From assembly GCA_913058345.1 (NCBI GenBank), contig CAJXQR010000007.1, positions 140,324 through 204,323 on the forward strand: DNA of 64,000 nucleotides, read 5' to 3'. The translations under genes and the position numbers were made by a program. Shown here piece after piece: positions 19,084-28,114 of this stretch. Source of the stretch: an uncultured Gammaproteobacteria bacterium. GTDB taxonomy: Bacteria > Pseudomonadota > Gammaproteobacteria > Pseudomonadales > Porticoccaceae. The notes beneath the pieces are model-generated. The model was not told the origin of the DNA. It was given only the letters and a program-made list of their open reading frames with translations, and made no database searches. Position 1 is the stretch's first letter; the number at the start of each line of letters is the position of its first letter.

Positions 19084-19412
19084 GAACTCATCGTGGTTCT
19101 GGGACTGGACTTTGTTTTCCGCACTGTTTGAAGACCTGACACAACAGTCCACGGCAAGACTGGGATAAACGATTTCCAGTCGAGTATTGGTCGCTGATCA
19201 CAACAGACTGCACGACGCTGTCCTCGCCACAGGGCTATATCGACAACGCGACTACGGATGCCTACGCAGCGAGCCCGGAGCACTCTTCACAGGAGCACTC
19301 TTCCCAGGTGCACCTCTCCACAGATACCGGGCGCCTTCGGACCACAAGATACTGTCGAGGCGTGGTTAAGAAAATGGACGGATTCACCTGAAATCCTCAA
19401 CACCACGGCCCA
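19084..19412. other. Decayed coding remnants between convergent operons
   Basis: Short open segments appear in different frames, such as 'SSWFWDWTLFSALFEDLTQQ' near 19090-19160 and 'FGPQDTVEAWLRKWTDSPEI' near 19340-19400. None is long enough to assign. A 14-bp direct repeat (GGAGCACTCTTC-type) lies near 19278-19305. I read this as deletion-scarred DNA between the macB-like gene and the leftward ATPase gene. Confidence 0.4.
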
Positions 19413-20123
19413 CTAGGCTCGTCGCCCCATCTCCTCAAGGTAAAGACTCTCCAGATCACTCGCTGTGACGGTTGCAGCATCGAGGGTCCGGCGCAGACGC
19501 CCCGCCTGCATCAGACCTATTGTGGTCGCCACTTCCCGCGCTCGGAAAAGATCGTGGGTAGCCATCAGGATGGCCGCGCCGCGGTCACGTTGGCGAATCA
19601 GTAAATCATGGAATTCAGCCGACGCTTCGGGGTCAAGCCCGGAGGTGGGCTCGTCGAGCAGCAAGGCCCTGGCGTCCTTGATAATGGCCAACGCAATGCC
19701 GACTTTTTGCCGCATTCCCTTGGAATAGTGACCGACACGTCGATTGAAAACCTCTGGCGCAAGGCCCGCATCACTCAGGGACTCACGTAGACGTACAGCA
19801 GAGCGATCAGTCACACCGGCAAGCCGAGCGAAATAGTCGAGGTTTTCGTAGCCCGTCAGTTCGTCGTAGAGTGCAACGGATTCAGGGATGTAGAGCAAAC
19901 GACCCCGAACCGCCTGGGGGTCTCGCTCCGGATTGAGTCCGTCCACCTCAGCGCAGCCCGATGTCGGCTGCAGAAAACCGAGAAACAGTTTGATGGTTGT
20001 GGATTTGCCGGCGCCATTCGCCCCCAACAAACAAAAGATTTCTCCAGCTTGCACGCTGAAACTGAGGTTGTCGAGTACGCGGACTGAGCCATAGTCCTTG
20101 CTGAGTGATCTTGCCGTTAGCAT
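19413..20123 (-). CDS. ABC transporter ATPase for the DUF3526 exporter (module 2)
   Basis: It has 236 residues, with ATG 20123 preceded by AGGAG. It shows Walker A 'LLGANGAGKSTTIKLFLGFL', 'LYIPESVALYDELTG', signature 'HYSKGMRQKVGIALAII', Walker B 'ALLLDEPTSGLDPEA' and switch His in 'ATHDLFRAREVA'. It is closely parallel to the module 1 ATPase, but here the gene is last in the operon (receptor, permease, permease, ATPase) rather than second. Cytoplasmic, energising ABC-2 export. Confidence 0.9.
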   Translation of the reverse strand: MLTARSLSKDYGSVRVLDNLSFSVQAGEIFCLLGANGAGKSTTIKLFLGFLQPTSGCAEVDGLNPERDPQAVRGRLLYIPESVALYDELTGYENLDYFARLAGVTDRSAVRLRESLSDAGLAPEVFNRRVGHYSKGMRQKVGIALAIIKDARALLLDEPTSGLDPEASAEFHDLLIRQRDRGAAILMATHDLFRAREVATTIGLMQAGRLRRTLDAATVTASDLESLYLEEMGRRA

Positions 20124-20133
20124 AAAGGATCTC

Positions 20134-21501
20134 CTATGGCGTCGCCGCTCGACCGCAGAGTGTGCGGGCGGCTAATAAGATAAGTGCAGTGGCAGTCAAC
20201 ACTGATGCGAGATCCGCCAGGGTTTTATCCGCAAACACCTCAGTCGCTTCACGGAAATAGAAAGACGGGACCGCGTCGTATTCGGCGAGTGTCACCACAG
20301 TATCGCGATCCAGATAGTCTTTATACCGGTGGCGAAGGTGTAATTGAGCCTCTCGCGCTTGTTTTTCGAAGGCAAGCGCACGATCCGCATCTGACCCAGC
20401 AATACGGTCAAGGGCATCCTGCACCGCAACTGAAGGCAGCCAAAGCCGCACCCAGTCCAGGGCATGACGACGCTCGCTCTCTGCTCGTCGATGGGCCGCA
20501 ATCAGCGGTGCAATACCCTTGTCCTGGGCTACCCGGTTAGCATAGAGATCGCGGAGACGATCGGGAATCCTCGAACCAGGTTTTCGCTCTGGCGTCGAGT
20601 GACTGTCACGATAGTGGTGTTGAACTTCAGTCATAGCAGATTTTTGTGCTTTCAATTCCGTAGCAAAGGACAGCCGGGCTGGCGCTGGCATGGCCAAATC
20701 GACGGCCGCCAGAGCCAGCGACGGCGCCATCACTACCATCACCAACCAGGCAACACCGGACGCGATCGCTGCCGCGGTCGAACGACTAATAACAAGGTTA
20801 ATAAGCACGGAGATTGCGAGCCAAAAGCAGCCATAAGCCAACACCACAAAGGCCAATGCCAGAAGGCCCATCATGTCCCGCGCGCCAGCTAGAATGGAGA
20901 CAGACAACAACATTACCGTCGAGGGTAGAAGCACCACCCCACCCCGCGCCAATACTTTTGCCGCGATTAACTCGGCAATGGTGACAGGCTGCGACAAGAT
21001 CAAGGCAGCAACGCCACTCTCGCGTTCCCGTGACCAGAGGTCATAGCTAGTCGCAAGAATCACTAAGGGCAGCAGAAATACGATCACAAAAGCCAGGTCA
21101 AAGGGGCCCGCAGCACGGACGTCAGGGTTTGCGATATCCGCCCAGCCCCCCCTGAACAAATCGCTGTAATCACCCAGGGGGGACACTTCCGCCACATAGG
21201 GGTAGGCTTCTGCCTGACCGACGGAGATCACCCCCATCGCCCCTGGTCGCAACACTGGCTGTATCGAAGGCAGAATCACAGAGGGGTAGGATTGGGCGAC
21301 GAACTGGCGTCTCTTCACCATTGCCAATTGCTCTTGGTTGCGAACCAGCTCGATCGCAGTTTCACGCTCTTTTACCCAGTTGGCGCCATTCCAGCCCGCA
21401 TAACAGCCAAAGCAAGACAGCAGTACCAGTAATACCAACAGGGCACGATCACGCACAAGGCGGCGGACCTCATAGCTCGCAACGGCAACAAACCTCCTCA
21501 C
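20134..21501 (-). CDS. ABC-2 type permease, DUF3526 family (module 2, second permease)
   Basis: The start is GTG at 21501, which overlaps the preceding stop (GTGA) and mirrors the ATGA overlap in module 1; a longer frame to 21561 starts inside the previous gene. It encodes 455 residues. TM1 is 'ALLVLLVLLSCFGCYAG'. A periplasmic loop with 'YPYVAEVSPLGDYSDLFRGG' follows, then 'LAFVIVFLLPLVILATSYDL', 'WSRERESGVAALILSQPVTI' (coupling region), further TMs, a long soluble segment and a final TM near 'LASVLTATALILLAARTL'. It partners the 21498-22931 permease. Substrate unknown. Confidence 0.8.
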   Translation of the reverse strand: MRRFVAVASYEVRRLVRDRALLVLLVLLSCFGCYAGWNGANWVKERETAIELVRNQEQLAMVKRRQFVAQSYPSVILPSIQPVLRPGAMGVISVGQAEAYPYVAEVSPLGDYSDLFRGGWADIANPDVRAAGPFDLAFVIVFLLPLVILATSYDLWSRERESGVAALILSQPVTIAELIAAKVLARGGVVLLPSTVMLLSVSILAGARDMMGLLALAFVVLAYGCFWLAISVLINLVISRSTAAAIASGVAWLVMVVMAPSLALAAVDLAMPAPARLSFATELKAQKSAMTEVQHHYRDSHSTPERKPGSRIPDRLRDLYANRVAQDKGIAPLIAAHRRAESERRHALDWVRLWLPSVAVQDALDRIAGSDADRALAFEKQAREAQLHLRHRYKDYLDRDTVVTLAEYDAVPSFYFREATEVFADKTLADLASVLTATALILLAARTLCGRAATP

Positions 21502-22931
21502 CAACGTTGCCCAAGCCGCTGTGCCGAAACGCCAGTTAGCCCGATGGCAAGTACCGCCCAAACGAGCAGAATGGCAAGGTTGGGGGCCTGCGCCTTCGCC
21601 ACATCATATAGCGATAGCTCTCCCGGCCTATAAATCACATCCCGTGTAATCGACGCAATTTCTGTGGCGTAATGTCGCTCGCCTGACTGAGGCTTGTGGT
21701 GTTTAATTTCTACATTCAGTTTCTGCATCAAACGAAAGCGGTAATCTTCCACCCCGCGCAAATAGCTGAGATGGGCGCCAAAACCCGTGCTGGCAAAGGC
21801 GCGCGACCAGGGCTTTACCGAGATCGTCGGTGACAGCAGGGCGAACATGCGCTGCACCCGATCCTGACGACGATACACCTTGTACAACTGATCGAAATGC
21901 CGCCTATTGCGCTCTGTGGAAAGCTTCTCACCATATTCATATTTAGCACCACGGAAGTTAATCGGCAGATCCGCAACGTCACTCACACCATAATTCGCCA
22001 ACAGACCGGCCTTAAAGGCCTTCAGCCCTTGGTCCTTAGGGTCGTGAACGTCAACATCCTTCTCGGCATCCTCAATCAATGCCGACTTGAAAGCCACTGC
22101 CGAGGGTGTAGGTGCCAGGGTTTCAGCCACAGCCGGCGCCACCCGTGGCAGCAGAACAGTGGCAAAAGCCCAAAAGCCGAGCAGAACAACCAATGTCGTG
22201 CGGGCCGAGACAAACAGCCCCGATACCGCCACGGTGAGAGCACAAAACACAAATAAGTAGAGGACATAACCCGCGCTGAGCGCAGCAAAGGCTTTAACGT
22301 CTGCCTCGCTAACATCCTGTAAAAGGATCGCCGGCATAGTCGCCCCGATCATCAGCACCATCAGTAAGCCCGCCATTGCCACTAAGGCCATGAGTCGTCC
22401 TGCGACCAACGCTGTAGTCGAGGCTCCAGCACCCAGCTCCTGGCGTAGCCGTGCTCGCGCAAGCTCACCGGACATCGTGGCGAAACCTGCAAGAATAATC
22501 ATCAGGGGCGCGACCACCTGCAGTGTCCAGGCCGCAGAAAAACCGGTAAAACGACTGAGAGCAGCGCCACCTTCAATCGGTCGGTACCGAGCTGGATTCT
22601 GCACGTGCCCTTCGATAAATACCGATGAACCAACAAAATCAGAGATGCCCGGGTCAAAGGCCGCCAGGGGTCTCACTGGTGAATGTACAGCTCGACCGAC
22701 ATGGGCCGCATCATGAGGGTCGATGATGCCCTGGTCATGCCAAAGACGCGCCTCCTGCTCAGTAGCGGCCTGTCGTTCTTGTGCCTGTAACGCCAGACGA
22801 GCCGCATTGGAGACAAGCGACGCGCCGGCGAGCAATACCACCGCGAGAGTGAACCAAAGCAACCGCCGCTCGCGCCACATCAGCAGAAGCTGCGTCGAGG
22901 CCACACTGATTGTTTGAGACCAGAGCGACAC
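21498..22931 (-). CDS. ABC-2 type permease, DUF3526 family (module 2, first permease)
   Basis: This 477-residue protein starts at GTG 22931, 13 bp after the receptor stop. TM1 is 'RLLWFTLAVVLLAGASLVSN'. The periplasmic part has 'PVRPLAAFDPGISDFVGSSV' then FIEGHVQN, matching the module 1 permease motif almost position by position. Further TMs include 'LQVVAPLMIILAGFATMSGE' and 'VLLGFWAFATVLLPRVAPAV'. The conserved 'DLPINFRGAKYEYGEKL' also matches 'DLPVNFRGLVAMEAEQKL' of module 1. The family identity and paralogy are clear; the cargo is not. The SD is weak and translation may depend on coupling across the palindrome at 22941. Confidence 0.85.
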   Translation of the reverse strand: MSLWSQTISVASTQLLLMWRERRLLWFTLAVVLLAGASLVSNAARLALQAQERQAATEQEARLWHDQGIIDPHDAAHVGRAVHSPVRPLAAFDPGISDFVGSSVFIEGHVQNPARYRPIEGGAALSRFTGFSAAWTLQVVAPLMIILAGFATMSGELARARLRQELGAGASTTALVAGRLMALVAMAGLLMVLMIGATMPAILLQDVSEADVKAFAALSAGYVLYLFVFCALTVAVSGLFVSARTTLVVLLGFWAFATVLLPRVAPAVAETLAPTPSAVAFKSALIEDAEKDVDVHDPKDQGLKAFKAGLLANYGVSDVADLPINFRGAKYEYGEKLSTERNRRHFDQLYKVYRRQDRVQRMFALLSPTISVKPWSRAFASTGFGAHLSYLRGVEDYRFRLMQKLNVEIKHHKPQSGERHYATEIASITRDVIYRPGELSLYDVAKAQAPNLAILLVWAVLAIGLTGVSAQRLGQRW

Positions 22932-22940
22932 CTGAGTGAT

Positions 22941-22961
22941 TAACTTACCATTGGTAAGTTA
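22941..22961. promoter_or_regulatory. Perfect palindrome at the receptor stop codon
   Basis: TAACTTACCA, a single T, then TGGTAAGTTA form an uninterrupted 21-bp palindrome. It covers the last codons and stop (22945-22947) of the TonB receptor, 10 bp before the permease start. In mRNA it would fold into a hairpin between the two cistrons and could attenuate or couple expression; as DNA it could bind a dimeric regulator. Confidence 0.45.
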
Positions 22962-25329
22962 GAGACAGAGAGGCAAAGCGTCCAAGGGCAGTCGCATTAG
23001 TGGGGTCGTAGCCCGTGCCTCGGGCATTTTCGACGAAGGGAGGATCCCGATCAAAAACATTCTGTATGTTCAGGGTAAGAGCTGTAGCCCCTACAAAGTG
23101 ATAGCGAAGGTTTAGGTCCACTGTCGTCCAGGAATCCACTTTGGGGTCGTCTGAATTTGAGGGGTCGCGATAGTTGTCCACGTAATTCACAAACACGCTG
23201 CCCGCCAGCTTTTGACGGGCCAGCGTGACACCACTGCGCACCTTCAAATCTACCGGTAAGTACACGATATTCAAGACATCGGCTTCGGGTGACTCACTTG
23301 TGATCTCCCGCGTCGAGTCGATGATGTATGACGCGGCAAGACTCAGATCGATAAGATTTTCACCCACGTCGATACTGTACGAAATGTCTAGATCTACACC
23401 CTGTTGTGAAGTTGTCGCATTATTGCGTACTCGATTATCGAGGATAGCCTCGGTATCGTATTCATCCAGGTTTTCAGGCACTGCATACGGCCCAGCCCGG
23501 ATAACACGGAACGAGTCCGCGGCCAGTCCCAACTGTTTAGCGTTATCGATTTCCTGTTGCGTCGGGTTGAAGGTCAGGATAGATGCATAAGGGTCAGTAG
23601 ATTGAGAGAAAAGATTGGCAATACTACCCGGATAACCGCGATCAATCCGATCAGTGTAATCAATATGATAGTAATTCGCTTGAACCCTGAGGCCCTGAAC
23701 TGCTTTAGGCGCAAATGAGAAACCGGCCGTCCAAGTCTCGGCTCGCTCGGGATCAAGGTCAAGGTTACCATTAGTGAGCATCATTGCGATGGTGCTACCG
23801 CCTGGAGCATTGGGGTCGGACAAGTTATACACATAGGCACCATTGTTCGTCTGCATATCCGTAAACACCGGTGCCCTGTAGGATTTCCCATAACTCGCGC
23901 GAAACGCCAGCCCCTCTGTCACCTCCCACAATAAGCCGTATTTCGGATTAGTGGTGGAACCGTAATCACTGTAATCATCGTAGCGTGCTGCGATGGTCAC
24001 GGACAGACTTTGTAGACCAGGAAGATCTTTCAATAAAGGGATATTTAATTCACCAAAGGTAGAAGTAATCTCACGGCTCGGATTGAATGGACTTTCCAGG
24101 CCGCGATAGTCGAAGAAATCGTATTCGTCACGGCGATAACTAGTGCCGATAGCGGCGCTTACTGCCCCAGCGGGGAGCGTAAACACAACACCATCCGCGA
24201 TCAGCTCCACGTAACCCGTGCTTGAGTCCATATCTGTTGGTGGTGCTTTGTCTGCCACGCCATCTTCAACGGTGGTGCGTTCGTACCTTACTTCATTTTC
24301 TCCATAGCCCATGTTCAGGCGCGCCTGCCACTGCTGAGGCAGATCCAGGGTGAACCCGGCAAATAAATCATATTGCTGAGTTTCAGGAGACAAGTTGGTG
24401 GTATCCCATTGACTAGCAATGTTCGTATCCATTTTGCGCTCGGCATAGGAGCCTGTCAGGTTAAGCGACAGAACATCGCTGAGCTGCTGAATGCCGTCAA
24501 TATAAAGACTGTGCCGTTCTGATCCCGGATACAGGTCATAAGGTGTGTAGGCAACATCGCTGGCAAAGCCTTTGTCCGAAGCGGACAGGTTGCCCTGCTC
24601 CAGGTATTCATAATTGACGAGAACATGACCCTTATCCCATGACCAACCTGCGGTTTGAGATACTTGGTATTCATCCATATCTCCGCTGGTAACAGCACCA
24701 TAGCGCAAGCTAGTTTCATAGCCAGTAAAGTCTCGTCGCGTGATGATATTGACAACACCGCCAATTGCGTCAGCCCCGTATATAGCAGAGGCACCATCGG
24801 TCAGAATTTCTACTCGCTCGACAGCACTCATGGGGATCAGTGACACGTCCACATACTGATGCCTGTTCGAAGAGGACACTCGATGGCCATTGATGAGGGT
24901 TAAGGTCGCTCCAGTACCAAGGCCTCGCAGATTAATGGACGTTCCCTGGCCGAAATTATTCCCGGTGTCACGATCCACGCCAAGGTTACCGACGTTAGCG
25001 CCGTTGGCTCCGCCACCAAAATTTTGTGGCAGTTTTTCAAAGAACTGTTGCATGGTCGCCGCACCGCTGTTTGCAATGTCTTCTTTTTCAAAAATGATCA
25101 CTGGAGAAGAGCCTCCGGCAGAAATCCCACGGATATTACTGCCAATGACTGTTACTTCTTCTATTGGTGCGGAACCAGGTGGTGCGTCAACAGACGCGGA
25201 GAGCGCGTCGTTTTCCTGACGAAATTCACGGGGATTTTGGGTTTCCATGTTATCCGCAAACGCGGATAGGCTTAGCAAGGACACTACCGTGCTGCTACTC
25301 AGCATGGTAATCAGTCTGGCTTTGGACAT
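22945..25329 (-). CDS. TonB-dependent receptor (module 2)
   Basis: This 794-residue outer-membrane receptor starts at ATG 25329, giving the signal peptide MSKARLITMLSSSTVVSLLS...AFA; a frame to 25401 adds an implausible leader. TonB-box-like 'PIEEVTVIGSNIRG' is followed by a plug domain with 'FGQGTSINLRGLGTGATLTL', then INGHRVSS, 'SAVERVEILTDGASAIYGAD' and GGVVNIITRR. This is the type with a GLG..TL.L.NG.R signature common in Cellvibrionales and Xanthomonads, distinct from the FhuE-like receptor of module 1. The barrel ends 'SLSLTYQW'. It leads the module 2 exporter operon. Ligand unknown. Confidence 0.9.
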   Translation of the reverse strand: MSKARLITMLSSSTVVSLLSLSAFADNMETQNPREFRQENDALSASVDAPPGSAPIEEVTVIGSNIRGISAGGSSPVIIFEKEDIANSGAATMQQFFEKLPQNFGGGANGANVGNLGVDRDTGNNFGQGTSINLRGLGTGATLTLINGHRVSSSNRHQYVDVSLIPMSAVERVEILTDGASAIYGADAIGGVVNIITRRDFTGYETSLRYGAVTSGDMDEYQVSQTAGWSWDKGHVLVNYEYLEQGNLSASDKGFASDVAYTPYDLYPGSERHSLYIDGIQQLSDVLSLNLTGSYAERKMDTNIASQWDTTNLSPETQQYDLFAGFTLDLPQQWQARLNMGYGENEVRYERTTVEDGVADKAPPTDMDSSTGYVELIADGVVFTLPAGAVSAAIGTSYRRDEYDFFDYRGLESPFNPSREITSTFGELNIPLLKDLPGLQSLSVTIAARYDDYSDYGSTTNPKYGLLWEVTEGLAFRASYGKSYRAPVFTDMQTNNGAYVYNLSDPNAPGGSTIAMMLTNGNLDLDPERAETWTAGFSFAPKAVQGLRVQANYYHIDYTDRIDRGYPGSIANLFSQSTDPYASILTFNPTQQEIDNAKQLGLAADSFRVIRAGPYAVPENLDEYDTEAILDNRVRNNATTSQQGVDLDISYSIDVGENLIDLSLAASYIIDSTREITSESPEADVLNIVYLPVDLKVRSGVTLARQKLAGSVFVNYVDNYRDPSNSDDPKVDSWTTVDLNLRYHFVGATALTLNIQNVFDRDPPFVENARGTGYDPTNATALGRFASLSLTYQW

Positions 25330-25727
25330 ATTTATCTCAAAATTATTGAAGGTTAATTGAAAGGGCAATAAGGATACGATGTAACATAGCAATATTAACA
25401 AGCAACAGAATCGTCGACAATCTATACTTTCGCTACAGCCCCCTACTGCTTCATGTCTTGTTAAGAGCGCCTAAGAGCGATCCGTCGATAAAATATTTCT
25501 TCGTCATATTGACAGTGATTTTGAGCGGGTTAACAGGAAATACCACCGCCGGCCTGGCTTTGTTTTATTTTGGGAAAAGGTCAGCAGTCAATACAAACTG
25601 ACCGACTTATTCATTGCCTGCCCGTTTGTAAGCGTGGCAATATCGTCAGACACACATTACAAACACCTGACCTTTGACGGCGTATTACCGTGCCAGAGGG
25701 ACGGGTAATATTTATCAGGAGAAAACA
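25330..25727. other. Divergent intergenic region upstream of the module 2 receptor
   Basis: No gene is visible. It should carry the receptor operon promoter (leftward) and that of the VOC gene (rightward). GGTCAG...CTGACC (near 25579-25603) is a short inverted repeat. No Fur-box-like sequence is apparent. Confidence 0.4.
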
Positions 25728-26132
25728 GTGCCCATTGCAATCACTAAAGAATCCATCGATCTCGGCTTAATTACCAAAGATGCCGCTGCCCTCATTAGCT
25801 TTTATCGGGACACCTTGGGCTTAGAGCAGGAGGGAGAAATGCCAATGCCGGGTGGTGGGCATATGACGCGACTAAAGTGCGGGACCTCAACTTTAAAGAT
25901 TGTCGTTAATGGCAAAGAGCCGAAGGCGGTGGCTGCGCCTGGCGGGATTCGCGGTGCGACGGGTTTTCGCTATTTCACAATTTCTGTGAGCAATTTGGAG
26001 GCGGTAACCCAGGAGTGCCAGGCGGCGGGTTATACGGTGCCGATGCCGCCTACGGAGATTCGCTCTGGGGTTTCTATTTCAATGATAGAAGACCCCGATG
26101 GCAATTGGGTGGAATTATTACAAGCGAGCTAA
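25728..26132 (+). CDS. VOC (glyoxalase/bleomycin-resistance/dioxygenase) family protein
   Basis: It encodes 134 residues from GTG 25728 with AGGAG 8 nt upstream; the longer frame from 25674 has no SD. It is a single VOC fold with two babbb units: 'DLGLITKDAAALISFYRDTL' then GLEQEGE at the start, and 'FRYFTISVSNLEAVTQEC', 'SISMIEDPDGNWVELLQ' at the end. The EDPDGNWVEL ending carries the usual C-terminal metal-ligand Glu. These are lyases, isomerases or dioxygenases acting on small molecules; no specific substrate can be read. Confidence 0.85.
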   Translation: MPIAITKESIDLGLITKDAAALISFYRDTLGLEQEGEMPMPGGGHMTRLKCGTSTLKIVVNGKEPKAVAAPGGIRGATGFRYFTISVSNLEAVTQECQAAGYTVPMPPTEIRSGVSISMIEDPDGNWVELLQAS

Positions 26133-26144
26133 TCACCAGACAAG

Positions 26145-27074
26145 CTAGCTACTGGCTAGCCGGCCCTTTTCAAGCCAGGTGGCGAGCTCGGGTTCCAGTT
26201 TTTCGCTCATCACCTGGTGGTATAGCGCCAGCTCTTCAGTGCCGAGAATATCGCGCCACTGGCCACTGGCCCCTTTGTTAAAAAACTGGTTGGGGTCTTT
26301 CCAAATACCGTCCCCCACCTGTGGCGCCAACCTGTCGGCCTTGCCCTTCATGTTCTCAAAGGTGGCCGCAGCGACAAGCTCAGGCCACAAGGCATCGGCC
26401 ACTTCAATTTCCAGAAACTCAGCGATGCGTTTCATTTCGCCGGCAAGGTCGGCTTTTAAATCGCTGTAGTGAACCATCAAAATATTGGGCAAATCTTTAA
26501 ACTGCCAAAAGCTATTGACGTAATAGAGCACATCGGTATGGAAATTATGCCCAGGTTGCTCACTAAAACTGGAAGATATCCAGCGACGAAACCATTCACA
26601 CTGATCCTCCACCGGCGGCTGGGGTGGATGCCATTCGCCGGTGGCATGTTTTTGTAAAGTCTCTAACGCCTCGGGGCGCATGTTCTCGACATGATTTTTT
26701 AAGGATAAAAAGGCATCTCGGGGGTCACGACCGACACAGATATATTTTGACTGCGCGTTGTAGTTGAGGCCATCGAGGGGGGTATGCGTTTTAATAAAGC
26801 GGCGGTGGGTTTGTTGCTCGAGCTGATTTAGCACATCCTCAGCGGAGGTGGTCAGCACATCGACCCAGGGAGAGCATTCGGTCAGACGTTTATCAAATTC
26901 AGTTTTCTGAAAAATCAACAGCGCACAAATCATTTGTGTCCAGGTCGTCCCACATTTAGCCGGGGTGGCAATAATGATGTCGTCGGGGCGAGATTTGAAA
27001 TTATCCCAGCGGCTGCTCTCCATCACAAATTCGTTGTAGACGCGATGCTTAACCGGTGTTGTCTGTGAACTCAT
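26145..27074 (-). CDS. Sulfotransferase family protein
   Basis: It encodes about 309 residues; ATG 27074 has a modest SD (GGAAAG), and ATG 27095 is an alternative. The 5'-phosphosulfate-binding motif 'ATPAKCGTTWTQMI' lies near the N-terminus, and the 3'-phosphate-binding motif 'YICVGRDPRDAFLSLKNH' is central. 'FIKTHTPLDG' and the C-terminal 'FFNKGASGQWRD' (the KG.....W region) are also present. It is a cytosolic-type PAPS-dependent sulfotransferase acting on small alcohols, phenols or amines. The gene converges on the VOC gene. Confidence 0.85.
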   Translation of the reverse strand: MSSQTTPVKHRVYNEFVMESSRWDNFKSRPDDIIIATPAKCGTTWTQMICALLIFQKTEFDKRLTECSPWVDVLTTSAEDVLNQLEQQTHRRFIKTHTPLDGLNYNAQSKYICVGRDPRDAFLSLKNHVENMRPEALETLQKHATGEWHPPQPPVEDQCEWFRRWISSSFSEQPGHNFHTDVLYYVNSFWQFKDLPNILMVHYSDLKADLAGEMKRIAEFLEIEVADALWPELVAAATFENMKGKADRLAPQVGDGIWKDPNQFFNKGASGQWRDILGTEELALYHQVMSEKLEPELATWLEKGRLASS

Positions 27075-27187
27075 GTTTGCTTTCCATTTATTCATAATAC
27101 GTATTGATCAATGATTATCACCCACCCAACAGCCACTCGCAGCGCGGCTATTCGGTGCTATGCGCCTTAACGCCAACTTAACGCCAC

Positions 27188-28036
27188 CTAACGTAACAAC
27201 AGGTGCGGCACGGTGGCATTTTTAATCATATTATTCGTGGTACTACCGACAAAAAACTCCCGTAAACGGGAATGACCATAAGCACCCATGACCACCATAT
27301 CGACGTTATGTGACTGCTGATAGCGATGCAGGGCCGGTTCAATTTCACCATCGAGTACGGCACATTGAATATCGTGGCCCGCCTCACGAATGGTCTTTTC
27401 AGCCCATTCCATGTCTTTCTTTAAGGCCTGAGCATCTTTACCCACCGATACTAGGTGCCCACTTAAACCCTTAAACAAGGGGCTGCCGGCAAGCAATTCC
27501 ACCCCTTTACGCGTCATTGCACTACTGTTAAAAGCGAGCATCACCACCTGGGGCGGTTTAAATTCACCCAGAGCAATTAATATAGGGCGATGTAATGCGC
27601 GCACCAGCCGCTCGACATTATCACCGACATGAACACTATCATTATGCTCTTCGCCCTGCTTGCCGATGACCAGTAAGCGCGTGTCATCTTCCAGCTCAGC
27701 GAGACTGTCCAGTAAATGCCCGTGACGCTGGCGCAGTACGGGTTCGGCAATGCCGCTGGCAACGACGCGCTGGCGGGCTTCTTCGAGCATCAACGCGCCC
27801 TGCTCCAGAGCCAGCTTATTGCGTCGAATATCGAGTTCAGCCAATTCACAGAGTAGGTGCTCCCGAGCATCGACACCCAACTTGCCGCTGAGGTCGTTCT
27901 CTACGGGGTAACGCGACTGATCGAGCACATGGAGTAGTGTCAGTGGCGCAGCAAGGCGCGAAGCCGCCCAGGCTGCGTAATCACAAACCGAAGTCGCCGC
28001 ACTGGAACCATCGATACAGGCAATGACGTTATTCAT
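27188..28036 (-). CDS. Tandem-domain universal stress protein
   Basis: It encodes 282 residues from ATG 28036 with AGAGGAG 8 nt upstream. There are two UspA domains in tandem (about 1-145 and 150-282). The second has the full nucleotide-binding signature G-x2-G-x9-GS/T in 'MGAYGHSRLREFFVGSTT'. The first has a degenerate form ('GKQGEEHNDSVHVGDN'). The N-terminus 'VIACIDGSSAATSVCDYAAW' is typical. Such UspE-like proteins respond to stress. It is 78 bp downstream of and co-directional with the sulP gene, as in many marine Gammaproteobacteria, which suggests a joint role in anion or bicarbonate homeostasis. Confidence 0.85.
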   Translation of the reverse strand: MNNVIACIDGSSAATSVCDYAAWAASRLAAPLTLLHVLDQSRYPVENDLSGKLGVDAREHLLCELAELDIRRNKLALEQGALMLEEARQRVVASGIAEPVLRQRHGHLLDSLAELEDDTRLLVIGKQGEEHNDSVHVGDNVERLVRALHRPILIALGEFKPPQVVMLAFNSSAMTRKGVELLAGSPLFKGLSGHLVSVGKDAQALKKDMEWAEKTIREAGHDIQCAVLDGEIEPALHRYQQSHNVDMVVMGAYGHSRLREFFVGSTTNNMIKNATVPHLLLR

Positions 28037-28114
28037 CGTTCTCACTCCTCTTTGTTGCTGGAGAATGTCTCAGCACAGCATGACCGCTCGGGGCTCCCAG
28101 GTAAATGCTACGCA

